27,472 bases of DNA from Dipetalonema caudispina (lineage: Eukaryota; Nematoda; Chromadorea; Rhabditida; Onchocercidae). Location of the stretch: the NCBI GenBank assembly GCA_013365325.1, contig JABVXV010000549.1, positions 1 to 27,472 on the forward strand, written 5' to 3'. Position 1 is the stretch's first letter. Every line of letters begins with the position of its first letter. Shown piece by piece: positions 1 to 13,336 of the stretch. The position numbers and the translations under genes are program-made. The notes under the pieces are model-generated. The model did no database searches and was not told where the DNA came from. It saw only the letters and a program-made list of their open reading frames with translations.

Positions 1-618
1 TATTTTGAAATTTAACATACTCATTGAAATTGATATTTTATAATATATCTATCTACTTATCTATCACATACATACATTGTTATACATACAAACATTATAT
101 ATTTATAATTCAATATGATAAAATTTCTATTGAATTTTTCAATAAGAAATTTTTTATTTAAAAAAAAAAAAAAAAAAAAAAGAAAAATGAGCAAATTAAA
201 AGGAAAAAAAAAAAAAATTATAATTATTGCTTTTTATTGAATGTACTTTTCGTTTGCAATTATTAGTTATTTGCATTAAATGAAAATGGAATTTAAAAAC
301 AAAAAAACAAAAAAAAAAAAAAAAGAAAAAAAAAAAAAGAAAAAAAGCAATAGAAATTAGTGAAAGAAGCGATGAAATATAATTTATTGATGTATGCATA
401 AAATTTTAATATTTGAAAAAGAAAAAGAGACAGTAACTCTTTGGTCAACAAAAGTCACAAAATACTACTATGCGGTTGAACAATTAAATGTGAAATTATG
501 GATCATTTTATTGTCAAATGAGGATAATTTTCTGATGGACAAATTACCGTATGAACAAATTAAAAGAATGAAATAAACATTTACAAATATATAGCATACT
601 GTAGCACTCGATTTATTC

Positions 619-621
<3 letters not shown>

Positions 622-654
<33 letters not shown>
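622..654. repeat. (CT)n microsatellite
   Basis: About 16 uninterrupted CT units. Homopurine/homopyrimidine mirror symmetry gives triplex-forming potential. The minus-strand open frame across it is a repeat translation. Confidence 0.95.
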
Positions 655-659
<5 letters not shown>

Positions 660-1208
660 TTCCTCATCTTTTCTGTCCCTTTCTTTTAGCCCATCATTCT
701 TTCGATCGAAAAGTCTTGAAAACATTTCATTTCATACAAATATTATCAAATTAATTCTTATAACAATATTATTTAGTTAATTTCATTGAAATGGAATATT
801 TGTGATCATAGTAGTAGGGATGATGATAATATTTCTTTGACGAGTTACAGTGATCACAATTTGTTTGAATGTGATCTTTAAAAGAAGTGCTAAAGTAAAC
901 GTTAAGCAATAAATTTAAGTTTCATTTAAAATTTGATCTATTTACGATACTAGACAAGAAGAAGAAGAAGAAAGGAGAGATAAAAGATTACCATTTGAAG
1001 TGAATGAATGTTATGTCAAATTATTTGACATTAGTAAAAGTATCAAGAGGAGATAAAGGTTAAAAAGGGTGACAATTAGCTGAAAAGAAGGATGTGGAAA
1101 GGAATAGTAAATAGTTAAATCACTTCAAGTGTCATTCATTCATTACATTTTCTCGAAAAGTGATCTTTATTTTAATTACTCTTTATGCCTACTTGCTTTT
1201 GCTACTGC

Positions 1209-1231
1209 TAATAATAATAGTAATCGTAATA

Positions 1232-1273
<42 letters not shown>

Positions 1274-1332
1274 TAATAATGATGATATTAATAATGATAA
1301 TAATAAAAATAGTAATAATAATATCAATAATA
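1209..1332. repeat. (AAT)n microsatellite, imperfect
   Basis: AAT/ATA units, purest at 1237-1270 and degenerate with GAT and AGT units on both sides. The Asn-rich and Ile-rich open frame over it is an artefact of the repeat. Confidence 0.9.
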
Positions 1333-1499
1333 TTATTGCATTAAACATTCGATTAGCTGAAAAATTAAAATAAATACATTAAATTTATTAATATCCAAAT
1401 ATTTTCGGATATAAAGAAAATATGCTTTTTACTTGTTCTAAGATTGACATATTGTATAATTCAACCTTACAAAAAGTAATATTACTTCTCTATCGAGAA

Positions 1500-1653
1500 G
1501 GGGAAAGAGAAAGAGAGAAAGAGAGAGAGAGAGAGAGAGGATAGAAAAGAAAGAAAGAGAAAGCATTAAAAAATGAGGGGTATTATTAAAAAAAAAATTA
1601 TTATTAAATTTATCATTTATTCCAAAATTTATTGTCATCTATAAAGAGAAAAC

Positions 1654-1685
<32 letters not shown>

Positions 1686-1690
1686 AAAAA
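1500..1690. repeat. Paired (GA)n tracts
   Basis: Two (GA)n purine tracts at about 1501-1539 and 1661-1684, separated by AT-rich DNA. With the (CT)n at 622 they form opposite-orientation purine tracts about 0.9 kb apart. Confidence 0.9.
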
Positions 1691-4600
1691 AAAAATGGTA
1701 ATAATAATACTATTCCCTCTTATTCATTCTTCGATATTTTTTTCATTCAGTAGTATTTTTTATCTTTTCCATTACATTTCATTTCTTTTAAATTACTATG
1801 ATTTATTTTAGAATTTTTAAAATTATTAAATCACATGATTTATTTTATATATATATTTATATCATATCATTAAAATATTCTAAAGTATTAACTAAAATAA
1901 TCAAATCTAATCAAACTTAATTTAAATTTACTGTATTTTATGAATGAAAGAAAGATGAACAACAATATGAAGAGAAATTCACAATGTATCATCCGTTGCC
2001 ATTGATCATTTAATGGAAAATTATATTTGATAATGTCCTTCTCTTACAATGTATTGTTGTTGTATACAACAATGTTCTAATTGGTTCATCACCTATTTTT
2101 ACATATTTTCTACATATGATAATCATTATTCATATCCATTAAAATACGATATTAATGATTGTTGCAGTTGTTGAATTTACATATAAACTTTAATCTCAAA
2201 ACTAATTTCTTCTTCCTTTTTTTTTTTTTTTACCCTCTTCAGAGATTCTTAAATTAATTCAAATATTTATTTAAAAGCTAATAATTGTTAAATGTATCAA
2301 TAAATTAAAATGATAACTGATAATAATAGTAACTATTTATTCATCTATCAAATCTATACTAATTGATTGAATTTAAATCAATACATTCATAGTTTATTTA
2401 AGTTAATATTATATGTTTTATTCCATTTTCATCCTATCATACCCATTTTTACCCATAAATACCATATTTGCCTTTTATCTTTTGATTAATGCCGATCTTT
2501 TCTCCTTCATAGCAATTATTATTATTATTATTATACATCCCCAATGTTACCACTACTATATCATTATCCCAAAATGACTAACTATCCCACCTTCACAAAA
2601 TCCATTATATTCAGATATATTTCAATATATGCCAAAAATGTTAGATTTTTAATTAACACTTCAAAAAAAAAAAGAAAAAAAAACTATCTTTTCCAAATGT
2701 TTAATAATTAAACTTTGGAAAAAATTGAACAATTTTAAGTAAATTCCTTCTTTTTTTTTTTTTTTTTTTTTTTTTTGCAAATATATAACTCTTTTTTCTT
2801 TCGAAGTAACGAAATTTGATTGAAGAACATTTTGAAATGTAAAAAGTGTAAATTAAGGATAAATTACAATTAATTAAACTAACTGTTGAAGAAAATTTTA
2901 AAAGAATGGATTAAATATGATAAAGATAAGAGGAATGAATTAATAAAGAATAAAAAATATAACGAAAGATAATTAATTGTGTTGTTAAAACTGTTTAAAC
3001 AAAAATAGGATATATTTAATATTTAAATGATAATTAAATCATTTAAATGTTAACAATTTCTTTCCTTTTTTCTTTATCCAATCTTTTTCATCTATTCATT
3101 TTAAATGCATCCTTCTTTCTGATATTTTTTTTAAATTAAAAATTTTCAACTAAATATAATTATCCGATAAGTATGTTTGTTAATTAATTACAGTCTGTTC
3201 TAATTAATCATTTCAATGAGGAATGAATGCATGATAGATAATAACATAGCTTAATGATTTTAGTAATTGATAAAAAAATGAGTGCAAAATGATAACAGTT
3301 GTTTTGTTTCTGTGTCTTTTTTTTTTTTTTTTTTTTTTTTTCATCTTTTACTTTTTTTTCTTTTTCCCAGGAAAATAACAACTATAAAGGAGAATTGAAA
3401 ATATATACGAAAACAATGTCATTAAATTTGCTAGGATAATGGTAAATTTAACAACTATCTTGAAAAAACAAATCATTCATTCATTCATTTCATTCCATTT
3501 GTATAATTACTGTAAAATCAATAGTTAAATGTTTTCTAATTTGTTTATTTTGATAATGTTTATGATTGATAATTATAAAAAGCACAACGGTAATAACGAT
3601 ACAAGAGAACAGATGACATTGTTATTCATTCAATATAAGGTCATCTACAATTGCTATATATATATATATATTCGAACTATTCGATCATCATCAATATATC
3701 TATCGCATTAGTTTATCGTAGTTTGAACAATCAAATTTGACGTACATATATATATATATATATCATATCATATCATTTCAGAGTGTAAAAGGTGAAAATT
3801 TTTGTCATTATTGTTTATATTAAATTAGAGGGTTAAATTTAAAAATTATCAAAATAAGATTTGTAAGAAGTTTTTCTTTTTTTCTTTTTTTTTTTTTTTT
3901 TACATCTGAGCTAATGAAGAGAGAGAAAAAAAAAAAAAAAAAAAAGAAGAAGTGCCAATTACTTTATCGGTTAAATGGATCGCTCATTTTTTCCTACAGA
4001 GGAAGTGAAAACGGCCAGTTTGCAATCAATCAGTTTGAACCTCTTATCTTAAAAAATAATCATCCCAAACTCTTTACAATGTTCAAAACCTAGCTGATTA
4101 CTTGATTTCTTTCAGCTATACTTTGACAGTTACGAAATTTTCGATGAGAAATTGTAAAACTTTTAAAATAACACCTGACACATTTCTTTTTTTTTTTTTT
4201 GTTTCAAATTCTCAAGAAAGCTTAATAAACATTCCAGTAATGCCTTCTTTCATCATTTATCTGATCAATTCTGAATCATAAATTTATTTACTTACAATAA
4301 TTCAGCATGAATATAGGTACTTTTTCCAATAATTTTAAAATCAATATAATGTATAATATTATATTACTGAAAAGAAAAAATTTTCGATTATTTAAAAAAA
4401 TATTCATTCTATTTAATAAATTACTATTATGAATTCGATGTCTCCCGAAATAATTCATACATCTGAAGCATACATAGTTGTTGCATTAAATTATCAAAAA
4501 TTTTTAATTTATTTTTGTAAATTTTTGAAAATTAAACAAAAAAAAAAAAACGATTTTCCTGTTGAATAAGCAACTGAACTATTCATCATCAATATTCTGT

Positions 4601-7486
4601 CAACGAGTCTAATTATGGGATTGGGAATGATGTTGAAAATGAAATGAAATGAAAAAACAGTGCGCATGTGAGGATTATTAAAAGAAGACGATGAAAAATT
4701 CAATTGGGAATTGGGAATACAATAATGAGATTTATGCAAATGTTCAACCGTAAGGATTATTTAAAAGATGAACAGAAAAGAAGGCAAAAAAAAAAAAAAA
4801 AAAAGAAAGAAAATAAGGAAAAGATGAAAAGTAGAAAAGGTCAATCATTTGCATAAAATGAATTAAAGAAAGCATAAATGTGATGAACTTATTGAATTAT
4901 TTATCAAGTGAAATATAAGTGTCGAATTGAAATATTGAAAAGTTATTGAGGTACTACATGAAAAATTCAGTACTGCAATGATACTAAACAATCAATTTCC
5001 AATATCATAACATCGTGGTTGATGTTGGAAGAATTAAGATGAAAATATGCAAATTATGCGAATGATAAAGATAATAATTAAAAATAAGAGAAAATAAGAA
5101 GTGAACTTCAACTTACCGTAACCAGAAAAAATCAAAAATGTAAGAGAAAAATTCTGACATTTTGACGTACGATATGTAACCGGAATAACTAAGCCGTTAA
5201 ATAGACAAATATTGACATAAAATGTAGATAATCAAACAAGAAAAAACTTCAAGAAAATGAAATTTAAATTTTAGTTTTTAAAACTAACAATGTTAATCGG
5301 TTGAATTTCGAATGTATTCATCTTCTCCAAAAAAAAAAAAAATAGAACATTTTATCCAAATCAAAAAAAAAAAATACAATACTGCGAAAGCATTGAAATA
5401 CAACCTGATGATCATACGGTGAAGAAAAAATACTGTATACGTAGTTAAGTAACATATGTAGAAGAGATCTTGTAAAAAAGATACAAATATTCATAAAAAT
5501 CATATGGAAACAATGAAATAGTCAAAGTAAGTGTGAATTGGAAATTTTAAAAATTTGAATTTCAATGGAAAAATTTTAAAGTTTCAAAGCCTGAGAGAAG
5601 AAAAAACATGAAAAAATTCCCTCTTTTTTTTTCTATTTGTTCATTCTTACAACAAAGAAAAAAAAAAAGAAAGAAATGGAAAGGGAAAAGGTGAAAAGGT
5701 ATATAGCGAAAGAGCTTAAAAGATTGGTAAATCAGCTTTGAAACCTATTGAAGTGGTTAATAAACCAGGTGAAAATGATAGTCGATCACATATTGCAAGT
5801 AATATACCATAATCACAGCTATAATAATATCGTTGGACGAAAAAAGCTAACCGACCTTTTTAACTGTTCGTTGGGTAATAATTATTGGGTAGCTGCTAAT
5901 GAGGGAGGGAAAGTGATATTGGAATGAGTTAATAAAGCCGAAATACTGTTGCGCATTTTCTTCAATTGCTCCTTCCGCTTGTTTGCAGATAGGTCAAACA
6001 AATGTATATGTACTGCATCAGGCATAAACAATAACATAATAACAATTGAAAATGGATAAATTATGTTAAATGTTCAAGCTAGTAAAAATTTCCACAATTT
6101 TGATCATTAATTGATTGATAGTTCATTTGAATTGTATGAAATTATAAAATATGTATCATTATCAAATAGAAAAATTGAAGCATTTTAAATTAAAGTATTT
6201 TCTCTTCCAGAGAAAATAACTAATATTTTTGAAACGATTTGATTTTCTTCTCTTTATTTCATCAAATTTCCTTTTATTTTTTCATTTTTCCTTTTTTTTT
6301 TTTCTGATTTCCATAACTTCATTTTTTAAGGAAAGAGAAGAAAAAAGTAAAATCTGTGAATATTGTGGAAAAAAAATGTGATCATAACCAACACTGAAAT
6401 GTTATACATTTTAGGCAGTTGAAATGATCAATTAATTATAACTCTCTGTGGAACTATTCAATTAAAGATTAAAAGTAGTAGTTAGCTGAGTATAAAAAGG
6501 GCAAAGGATAGGCAGATTATAATGTGACAAATGTCTGATGATGATAGTTTGGTGAAGGATAAGATGAACAGAGGAAAAGTGCAATGAATGTTTTCATGCT
6601 ACAGCTAATCACAAAATGAAAAGGTACATAAACCTTTTCTTTTTCTCTCCCTCTTTCTCTCTCCTTATACCATTCTTCTATTCTTTTTATTCCATTTAGC
6701 ATACGTCCAATTTACCCATTCAGCTCGTGAATGATTGATTGTTCTCGCTAAAATCATCCAAATCGAACATTTACGGGTCATCGAAATCCGAAAGCAATAC
6801 CGCTCGGGAAATAATCAACAAAATAAATTCTAAGAAGTTGTTGTTGTTGTTATTTACATAGGAGGAATAATATTGATCATAGGGCTAACATTACAATTGA
6901 TTAAAATATGTATCAAATCAACCATTATAGTTGTTACTTATCTGAAAAAGAAAAAAAATTGAAATTTGATAACTATTATATTTCAATTCTAGATTAAAAT
7001 TTAATTTAAATCATACGATTACATTAGTTGATTCAGTTCTAATTTTTACTGTTATTCTATTAATCTGTTATTTCTCACATCATTCCTCCTATATCTTAAA
7101 ATTTCTCTTCTCTATTTTCTACTTTCGAAAAGAAAAAAAAAAAAAAATTACGGTGAAAATTCCATACGGATACGGTAGTGTAAGAAGTGCTCGTAAACAC
7201 ATAATATATTGGAAAACAACAAATAGTATTATCTCATTTCCTCATCGATTTACTAACCTAACATATGTTGAAGGTATTAAACATAAGTAATCGAAATATA
7301 TCGAACATATATACGTCTGCTATGGAATAATTTCCATTATTATTAACTAAATCTTCCATTCAGTAATACCTAATATTCTCATCCACTATTCCCAAATCTA
7401 TGAATAATTCTTAAAATTTAAAAATTCTAAACTTCTATTGAAGTTTTTATAGGATTTTTAAAATGATAAAAAAAAAAAAGAAAAAA

Positions 7487-7650
7487 TTAACCAGTAAAGA
7501 AACGCATTCGTCCATGAACTGCTTTTCTGAAGGATTTTAAACGTGAAAATTGTGTCACTTCGATTGTAGATGATTGTGCATCATTTTGCTGTGGTTCATA
7601 CTTATTACTACGAATTATATTTTCATTCCTGATTCCATCAGAAACATTTC
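7487..7650 (-). CDS. Exon 7 of the ankyrin gene (C-terminus and stop)
   Basis: 164 nt: two bases complete a Gly codon, then 53 codons and TAA. The acceptor is TTTATTGCAG|GAAATG. The tail is polar, then basic, ending FSRLKSFRKAVHGRMRFFTG. A TATAAA hexamer (minus strand, 7451-7446), about 36 nt past the stop, is a possible but weak polyadenylation signal. No clean AATAAA was seen close by. Confidence 0.85.
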
Positions 7651-10600
7651 CTGCAATAAATTCTTTTTTTTTTTTTTTTTGAAAAAAGAAGCAAAAAAAG
7701 GAAGTAATGTCACTATTCACTTAATAATTTATATAGTTGATTTAATTATTGACTGATAAATTGTATGTATTACTTTCTTTAATTTACTCAATGTTAATCA
7801 AATTATTTGATTACCTTTTTTTTTTCTTTTCTTTAATTTACTTTTATCTCTTTGCTATAATAAACTAAATATTCCAGGTTGGAACATTAACAGAAAAGTT
7901 TTCTATAAAATTCATCCATAATATAAATAAATGTATGCAGATGAGAACAATAATAAACAATATGATATAGATTTGAAATTTACAACGACAAAATCTTATT
8001 CCCGAAAATCTTTTCTTTTGAAAATTTATTTTCTAAGAAAATTTCCAAAGTAATATTTTTGAAACTGCTTATAATTAGTCAATCATTCGGATAATGCAAT
8101 GCATCAAAACGGTTTCGTCATTCTTTTCATCATAAGATGGATTAAAATTTGCAAAAGCACAATTGAAAACCAACAAACGGGTACAAGGTCAGGAATCATG
8201 TAACATCTCTAAACATTGCATGACAATTCAAGTTCTGTCAGAATGATGCAACCAATCAAATATTTGTGTGAATCCCAAAATGACGGCTAAAATTAGAGTA
8301 AAAGTGATGAAAATTTTGCAGTGAAATATAGATACAACATCTGCTTTTGGTCAAATTGATCCATAAATGTCATGCAATCCTTATAGAAAGCAGCTTTACT
8401 TGTTGGAGTAATAATTGCTTTGACAAGTTTTGAATGCGGAAGAATCACTATTGTAACCGTAGGAAATACCGGGAGATCATTCCGAATAATGCATCATTGA
8501 TGAACATACTGGTGAAGGTCAAATGCAATGAACTATAAACACATCCTAGAACTGTTTAACCTAATTACTCAATTTATTCAACATGATTAGTTTATTAACG
8601 AAATGAAGAAATATTCATTGTTTTCTATACAAATACAATAAATAATTTCAAAATGTGCTCCATCTACTTTTTCCGACATTCTATTGGCCTTTACTTAATT
8701 AGTGTTGTGCTACCGTAATTAAATGAAAGTAGTGCTGAAATAAGAAAACAAAAATTTAAAAAAATATTGAAATATGATGGAAAAAGTGGAAATTTTCAAA
8801 TATGATATCAGAAATATATTAAACTTAAAAATTTCATTAGTGCAATGTTTGGTAATGAATGTACATACAGTAATCAAATAATGCAAATTTTCCCTTATCA
8901 GTTGATGGAAATGTATGAAAAGGCAAAATAATGTGAAATTTCGAAATCAAACCTACAAATTGTCACTCAATATAGCCGAACAGAAAGAGATGGAAATGAT
9001 TTGTTTATATGTATGACAACTTTGTAAACATTGTGGAAAAAAATAAAACTCACTATTGAAAGCTATCTATGAAGCCTAAAGATTATGGAAAAAGGAATAA
9101 AATTGATGCATATATTTGGAAATGAAGTAAACAGACTAGCGATCCCTCGGTGAAAAAACGATGGCCCCTTGACTAATTGCGAAAAATCAACACATTCGAA
9201 TGATCATTTCTAAATAACGAATGAATGATGGATCCTCCTCCTACTGGATTGTGCCTACCGATCATCACATCATAAAACCATATGGTTTCATATACGTTCA
9301 TGACAGCAAATTTATTATAAAATGCATCTTAACTTCTTTCTTTTTTTTTCTTCAAAAAAAGAAAAAAAGAATTCGAATTTCAAACATTTCACAAATGATT
9401 TTGCTAAGTGATTGACTAAAAAAAAAAATTTGATGTAAATTATACCTTAGAAAATATCTTAATTCTTAAGAAACTTTAATTTCATTTTTGAGTGATACAA
9501 TAGGAAATACTACAAAATGACAAATTGTTTCATTATAATCTATTCAATCAATTCTTTAAAAAGAAAAAAAAAAGGTAACTTCGGCAGTTATCGATGCTTC
9601 AGAATAACTGTCCATCTACGTAAATAACAAAACAATTTCAATCTATAATTTACAAACATTTACTAACTTAAAATAGTATCACACTATTTTTACTGACAGT
9701 ATCTGTAGTATTGATTGAGTTCACAAATATTATCAAGTAGTGATTTCGCATAAATAATTTTTACCTTGTTCTTCCATTAGATAATACTGATAAGTGTGTC
9801 CGGAGTAATCCTCAATTGATGCATCAGCACCTAGGAAAAAAAACATATATTCTGAACAGTTGAGAGAATAAAAAACGATTCAAAATAATAGAATTTTTAT
9901 TAAAATTGACAAACTTCAGAAACATTTTAATTTCTGCCAATTTTCCCAAGAAATTCTTTTTCATATAAATTTCACATTTAAAATTTGAATGAAGCAACAA
10001 TGTAAAAGTAACAAAAAGTTGATAAGAATGGAAGTAAATAAATCTGTAAATAAGTGAATAAGTAAGAAAGGAAACTAAAAGTATTAACATCCTTACCACA
10101 ATCTCGTAATAAAATGGTGATGATTTCGTGTTGTTTACCGATAGCAGCAAGGTGGAGGGGCGTATAACCACTCTATAAATGCCTTATTTTTCTCGTCTCA
10201 AATTTATCGTATTTTGTTAAAAAGTATTCGTAAAATCCAAAAATGAAATAACTTACGGCCTGAAAAAAAAGCGGCTAAAGTTAATGAATTTAAATGACAA
10301 TAAAAATTCGAATCACATTTCATCAATTTAAACAGGCATTTTCGATAGAAATACTTACAGAAATCAAGTAAAAATTCCATTTTCAGTATCATTAAGTAGA
10401 TAATATATCTAGAGTTAGCTATAGAAATGAAGTAAACTTTGACGTGGTTTTGATTCGGGAAGAAAAGAAATTAGGAAATGCAACATATTATAGTGGAAAA
10501 AGATGAAATTAGAAATGATACATTTGATAAATATCAATTCTGCAATCAGTAAATATACCAAAATAGCATATTTTAGAAAACAAAATTTGTTAAGTAAGAT

Positions 10601-13295
10601 AACAGTCCATTAGTTCGACGATAACATTCTGATTATTTTAAAAATTTAATTTCAGTTTGATCAACAACAACAACGAAAAATTTTTAAAATAAACAAAATA
10701 AATCTTATTTTTCAAAACTTTTAAAAATTTTGGAAACATTTGAAAGTACACTTACAGTTCGAAGATTGACATCAGCACCATTCATAATTAAAAATCGTAG
10801 CACAGAACTATGACCATCTTTAGCAGCATAATGTAATCCACTAAAGCCATGATTTATTGCCGGTGCACATGAGATCAGATAAGGCTTAAGAATTATTCGG
10901 CAAAATTCAATTAAAAAGATTTCAAACTAAGATCAAAATAATTAAATGTAGATTTCCGATTTTCAATTTCATACGAAAATGATGCATGAGAAAATTCCAA
11001 AATGATAGTATAAAAGAAGGATATAAAAATAGAATGGTGGTATACGATTTATCTCATTCCATCTACCGTATAATATCACACATTTTTTCTCGATCAAAAA
11101 CAAAAAAATTTTTTTTTAATTTCAATAGATAATAAAACAATTCTGACTAGTTTGTTTTTTTTTTTGAATTTGATTAAACAAACGGACAAAAAAAAAAATC
11201 CTCCTAACCTTTTTTTTTATAAGCTCACCAACTGTTCGTAAGTCACCAGTAGAACAAGCTTGGATCCATCGTACGGTAAGAATTGCATCATCCAACAATG
11301 ATTCTTCGGGAGAAAAAATCGTTGAAGACTGAAAAGGCGTGGTTGAAATAAATTTGTTGTTTTCATTCCTAATTTTTATCGATACAACAACAACGATCCA
11401 TATGTTTGAAAAACATTCAATTTTTATATGATTAAAGGATTAATTAAATGGAATGATTTAAAAAGCAATTAATGAAGTGTGTCTATCTAATCCCGTAGAG
11501 AATAGAATAGTAATTCGAGATACTTTCGTTTCTCATTTCAATGAGATGCACTATAATAATAATAGGTTGTATTGGATATGAAAATTTTTAATGCTTTCTA
11601 TTCAACAATTATGTAGGCTTATATGGAAACAACTGAAAACAGTATAATTTACTTTGTAAAATAAAGTATGATATTTCGAAAAATTTAGCTATTTCAAAAT
11701 AGAATTAATTAATTAATTCTTAGTAATTGAGAGGTAAACGGATAAAAAAAAAAAGAGAAATCATTCCATTATTTAATTGATCAATATAATTATTTCCCTA
11801 TTTAAATCAAAAAATTTTGGTAATTCAAGAATTTGACTCAACGAAAAGTTGCAAGTCATTTGAGTGAAAAAAAAAAAAAAAGAAAGGACAAAAAGTACGA
11901 CAGGGCAAAAGTTCACGCAAAATAGCAACAATGCGCAAATAGGTACAAAAGCTTTTCATTTAACAGCTGCCATAATTAATTTAACAATTTAAGTAATGAT
12001 CCTTTTAACACCATCGATTTTGCGGCAAATTGTATTACATAAAGGAAGTAAAAATTGTAAAAGATCGTTATCAATAGCTCCTTGTCATGTAACATATATG
12101 CATATGAAAAAACCAATACCATATTTTAGAGCATATATCAACATCATTCCACGTGAATACCTAAGTAATCATTGCTGACAACATTATAACTATTATGATA
12201 TTCTTACAGGGAATTTCTTCAAAATCCCTAATAAAATATGAATAGTAGATGAATATTATTATATAATTTTCTACATTTTAACATGGAATTTTTTTGAATA
12301 TAAAATCAGAGACAATTCATTCATTACAGTACTTTAGAATTTTCGCAAAGATTTCCTTTCTAATAGTTATGATTACTTTGAAAAACTAAAGTAATATTAA
12401 TAATAGTATTATTAGTAGTAATAGTAGTAATAATAGTTGTAGTAGCAATAGTAGTAGTAGAAGTAGCATTACTATTATTATTATTAATAGTATTACCAAA
12501 AAAAAAAGCGTTAAAATGGTGTCAAAAGAAGCAAAATTCGTGAAGTAATTTATGTTGACAGGTCAGAAAAATCTTTCCTTCTTTTTTGCAAAATTTGTGA
12601 GGATGTGATCGGTAATGACAGGATAGAGGGGTACTTTTTCGGCACTTTTACCTTCTTTTTTATGGGAAGTCGGCCGCTCTCTTCATCCCAAAAATCCGCA
12701 TTAGCTTCTATTAACGCTAATTCGATGGTTCAGTGCACACATATCAAAATCATTTACATTGTCAATGCAGCCATGTTAGATTTGACAGACAGAAGGAATA
12801 GATACAACAAATGAAATTGAACAATAATTTTTCTCAAATTAGTTTGAAGATTGAGAATAATTTCAAAAGATGAATTTGTTAAGTAAAAATTAAATGATGC
12901 ACATAATAGTAAATACAACAATAATATAAAATATGCAATCTTTTTGTTATAATTTATCAATGATTATGCAAATTTTCAAGAACGATTAATCCTAAGAAAT
13001 CGTAATATCGACTAATTTTCAACTATAAAAGAACAGTAAGGGCATTTCGTGATGTTACAATAATGAGTGCTAAGTCTCGTTTTGCTATTTAGTGGAATGC
13101 GATCAAATTCAGGTAAACTATCAGTAATAGCTAAAATTAAACCTACCTGATTTAATGAAACAATGAAAATATTAATTTAAATTTAACTATGACAAAACTT
13201 CTATCCTTATTTAAATTATTGACTAATAGGAAACACTACGTAATTTCAAAAATGGTTGTTTAATGACGTGATGATTTCTTTTTTTTTTCTTCAAA

Positions 13296-13336
<41 letters not shown>

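Larger units (their letters stand above)
1..7486. other. Intergenic, repeat-rich, no supported gene
   Basis: AT-rich DNA with frequent homopolymer runs (for example 160-181 A, 2751-2776 T, 3317-3341 T), (CT)n, (GA)n and (AAT)n tracts, and (TA)n at 3656-3671 and 3744-3762. Slightly GC-richer patches at 5860-5990 and 6700-6820 contain open frames of chance length only. I find no exon chain, RNA gene or mobile-element open frame. Confidence 0.7.

Noticed and set aside
2057..2072. Perfect 16-bp palindrome TTGTTGTATACAACAA
   Set aside because: A palindrome of this size is about expected by chance in 27 kb of biased DNA, and there is no gene or repeated copy nearby.
3998..4054. TTTTTTCCTACAG acceptor followed by a short open frame (EVKTASLQSISLNLLS)
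   Set aside because: The acceptor is attractive, but the frame is only 17 codons and no upstream exon with a matching donor and phase could be found.
5117..5160. Minus-strand mini-exon (MSEFFSYIFDFFWL) with a perfect GTAAGT donor
   Set aside because: The start resembles small-GTPase N-termini only superficially. No following exon with a P-loop or other GTPase motif was found, and the nearest usable acceptor leads to an early stop.
5739..5927. Plus-strand open frame of about 60 codons containing an ATG at 5775
   Set aside because: Roughly a dozen or more open frames of this length are expected by chance in DNA of this size and composition. There are no splice sites or recognisable domain.
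9824..10171. 115-codon minus-strand open frame covering the end of the ankyrin exons
   Set aside because: It is an out-of-phase reading through exon 5, intron 5 and exon 6. The ankyrin frame with proper splice sites explains the region.
12605..12814. 69-codon plus-strand frame over the 12.6-kb island
   Set aside because: It is antisense to a more protein-like minus-strand frame, has a Phe-rich stretch from a T-run and has no splice context.
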